Assembly (NCBI GenBank): GCA_015272215.1
Contig: JACYMD010000101.1
Span: 32,090 to 96,089, forward strand
DNA: 64,000 nt
Direction: 5' to 3'
Source of the DNA: Rivularia sp. T60_A2020_040
GTDB lineage: Bacteria > Cyanobacteriota > Cyanobacteriia > Cyanobacteriales > Nostocaceae
This document shows, one piece after another, positions 61,942-64,000 of this stretch; the first letter of the stretch is position 1, and the number at the start of each line of letters is the position of its first letter. A program made the position numbers and the translations under genes. A model generated the notes under the pieces. It was not told where the DNA came from. It saw only the letters and a list, made by a program, of their open reading frames with translations, and did not search any database.

Positions 61942-63681
61942 CTACTCACTTTCCTGAGAACTTGGAAGTGGAACAGGTTTCTCACCTTGCTTAAATTTCA
62001 GTAAAACATCATAGCGAGTAGTACGACTATCGCTTACCGCGCTTGTGACACCGATTGAATTAATTGCATTGAGGAAACTTTGTTGTTGGGGAAATAAAGC
62101 CGGTAAAGAAAAACTTTTTGCAGCACCTTCCATGTCCAAGAAAAACTGATTGTTGACAGGACTAAGTTCTTTGGGTAATGCTTTTTGAAAAGAATCGGCG
62201 TTACCTAAAATATTCTTTGGTTTAGGAAGAATTTTATCTGTCACGGGAGTTCCCAAGGTTAAAAACGCCACATCTTTCTCTAACCAACCGTGAGTAGCAG
62301 TTAAAGTTCCCGATGGTCCAATCCATCTCACAACAGGTACTTCACCTACATTCTCTTCTTTGATTTTAAACTGATACTGAGTTCTCATTGCCTCATCCAA
62401 CTGCTTTAAAGATGTTTCCGCTTTTTGGCGATCGCTAACTTGTACCATGAATACTAAGGCGACACGAACATCTTGAGGAACATCTTTTCTGGGAGCATCA
62501 GGAATAATCGAGAAGGCAAATTCACCTCCCATCCAACTGAGTAAATCACCGTCTAAATCAAGTCCACTTATCTCTTTGAATCCCTTTCTTAAATTTTCTG
62601 GCTGAATTGGTGAGAGAGGATTTTTTTGAGAAGTTGAAACATAATCAGCCCATAATCTGCGTAGGTTGCCACCAGAAAACATCATTAAGGTGGATTCCGG
62701 TAGACGAGTTGTCATCGTAGTAGCTTTATTTTCTACCGCTAACACTCGTTGACTGTTGGGTTTTAACCAAGATACTGATTTAAATCGCAGTCCTTCAGAT
62801 TCCAAACTGAGAGTTCCAGCCAATCCTTGATTATTTTTAAGTTGTGCTAAAACTTGTGCGGGTAAGCGATTTTTAGCAGAAATTGTCCCGGCGATTTGAG
62901 CCGCAGAGGGAACATTCACGTAAAACTGAGCCAAGGGTTGATAAGTCGCAATTTGGGGTATATGCTTGGCAAAACCGACACCATTCGCTAGTGTTGCTTT
63001 GCTTTTATAAGCTTTAATTGTTCTTTCTGTAGCTTGAGGATTATCAGTAATAATTAAATATTTTTCTTCTATTACCGCTGTAGATAATTTTTCCCCTGAA
63101 GTTGCTTCTGCTTCTTTAATCGTAATCCCTTCATATTCGCGATCGACCCAATTCCCTTTCAAGGCTTTCGTTTGTGCAAAGGATGTTTGAGCTTTGTTTT
63201 GGTCTTTAATTGGCAAAACCATCACCATCGACTGTTCGACGGAAGCTAATTTTTGAGCATTCGGTACTGTTTCAGATGTAGTTTTCGGGTCTTCAGGAGC
63301 CAGAATTGCCACAGTTACCTGGTCTCCAACCCAAGGATTGACATCTTTTTCAAAATCAAATCCTTCTTTTGCCAAAAAGCGATCGCGCCACTGAACTAAA
63401 CTTTTATCTAGCGCAGCTTGACTTTCTTTGGTTCCCAAAGAACGCAATTTGTCCCACTGATTAGTATCCGTACTTAAAGAAACCGTAAATAAAGCATCTT
63501 CAGGAATAATATTGGCACCTACAGGCAAATCTCTGGACAAGGGTTTACCCTGAGTCAAAAGCCAGTAAGCCGCGATTCCACTACCAATTAATAAACCCGC
63601 CCCAGAAAGGGTCAATACTAAAGACGGTTTCTTTTTTTTCTTACTAGAAATAGACACGACAGGCAGTGTCATTGAAACCAA
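61942..63681 (-). CDS. DUF3352 domain protein, membrane-anchored
   Basis: The 579-residue protein has a basic start (SSKKKKKPS), one membrane helix (about 22-44, LTLSGAGLLIGSGIAAYWLL) and a large extracytoplasmic DUF3352 domain from about residue 55 (IPEDALFTVSLSTDTNQWDKL). Within it are repeated ferredoxin-like units with VMVLPIKDQNKAQTSFAQ, KYLIITDNPQATERTIKAYK and TATHGWLEKDVAFLTLGTP. The family is common in cyanobacteria and of unknown role. It may be anchored in the plasma or thylakoid membrane. The gene stands alone near the right edge. Confidence 0.88.
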   Translation of the reverse strand: MVSMTLPVVSISSKKKKKPSLVLTLSGAGLLIGSGIAAYWLLTQGKPLSRDLPVGANIIPEDALFTVSLSTDTNQWDKLRSLGTKESQAALDKSLVQWRDRFLAKEGFDFEKDVNPWVGDQVTVAILAPEDPKTTSETVPNAQKLASVEQSMVMVLPIKDQNKAQTSFAQTKALKGNWVDREYEGITIKEAEATSGEKLSTAVIEEKYLIITDNPQATERTIKAYKSKATLANGVGFAKHIPQIATYQPLAQFYVNVPSAAQIAGTISAKNRLPAQVLAQLKNNQGLAGTLSLESEGLRFKSVSWLKPNSQRVLAVENKATTMTTRLPESTLMMFSGGNLRRLWADYVSTSQKNPLSPIQPENLRKGFKEISGLDLDGDLLSWMGGEFAFSIIPDAPRKDVPQDVRVALVFMVQVSDRQKAETSLKQLDEAMRTQYQFKIKEENVGEVPVVRWIGPSGTLTATHGWLEKDVAFLTLGTPVTDKILPKPKNILGNADSFQKALPKELSPVNNQFFLDMEGAAKSFSLPALFPQQQSFLNAINSIGVTSAVSDSRTTRYDVLLKFKQGEKPVPLPSSQESE

Positions 63682-64000
63682 TACCTCATAAAACGGAACT
63701 TTTCAATTACTTTATTGGTTAACCTAACCAAAATTACTCTATATATCTAGAGTTATTTATTACCAAAACAAGTTAATCTTACTGACTCAATAGTAGTTTT
63801 GCAATCAAGCCATCATTGGCAGTTAATCGGTTTTCTCTGTATTTAGCTATCAAGAATGTAACTTAGAGTACTATTTTGTATTATTTCTTTTGCTCATCGT
63901 CAGTTGATTAATAAATCTGTCTCCGCAGCAAGTTTAGCACTACTATCAATACAGTTCAGTTAAGGATATAAATTAATTATCGCAAACAAAACAGATCGAC
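63682..64000. other. 319-bp sequence at the right edge
   Basis: The segment upstream of the DUF3352 gene is AT-rich and has no open frame of note, tRNA or clear hairpin. It should hold the promoter of the DUF3352 gene. Confidence 0.45.

Overview
The window looks like chromosome of a filamentous, probably heterocyst-forming (Nostocales) cyanobacterium. The evidence is oxygenic photosynthesis genes (psaE, psbY, psbQ, ndhO), a carboxysome shell gene (ccmP), cyanobacterial families (DUF3134, DUF3685, TIGR02652, PAP/fibrillin), frequent HIP1 octamers (GCGATCGC), and many short tandem heptamer repeats (STRRs) of the kind known from Calothrix, Rivularia and Anabaena. The DNA is AT-rich. The genus is not resolved. 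No tRNA, rRNA, CRISPR array, transposase, integrase or prophage module was found.

Layout. 1-5.3 kb is housekeeping and photosynthesis: the end of moaB, mraY, a DUF3134 protein, a fibrillin-like protein, psaE followed three bases later by mutM, and ndhO. 5.3-10.8 kb is an accessory island. It has a lysine-rich histone H1-like protein ending in a winged-helix domain, then a three-gene operon: a winged-helix protein sharing that domain, a P-loop ATPase, and a PD-(D/E)XK nuclease. This is the best candidate for an undescribed defence system. 11-19.5 kb holds hisC, a GT39-type membrane glycosyltransferase, a methyltransferase, a lipoprotein, an alanine racemase, a ParE-type toxin-antitoxin pair and two proteins of unknown function. 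19.5-27.4 kb holds a NACHT-pentapeptide STAND ATPase, a DUF3685 pseudo-response regulator, and the cluster HU - cobD - flavin oxidoreductase. 28.3-33.5 kb is the type IV pilus operon pilMNO-pilQ. 34-44 kb is metabolic and repair genes (folC, psbY, gamma carbonic anhydrase, TIGR02652, VOC, M16 peptidase, map, UDG4, phosphoribosyltransferase, Uma2). 44.6-47.3 kb has TPR, pentapeptide and ccmP genes. 47.9-52.8 kb is an RND efflux pump with its adaptor. 53-58 kb has pirin, dps, a DCC protein, psbQ and a glycine-oxidase-like gene. 58.1-60.4 kb is a type II restriction-modification locus whose endonuclease gene carries an in-frame stop codon. The end has ccsA and a DUF3352 protein.

A second theme is repeat colonisation. 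Intergenic DNA is packed with STRRs, three or four families of short palindromes, a MITE-like 130-bp element present twice, and a 49-bp perfect inverted repeat inside the efflux operon. Some of these families have entered genes in frame (mutM, the NACHT gene, the glycosyltransferase) and others supply stop codons (the pentapeptide gene, cobD, the flavin oxidoreductase). Assignments rest on recognising motifs and families by eye. No database search or alignment program was run.
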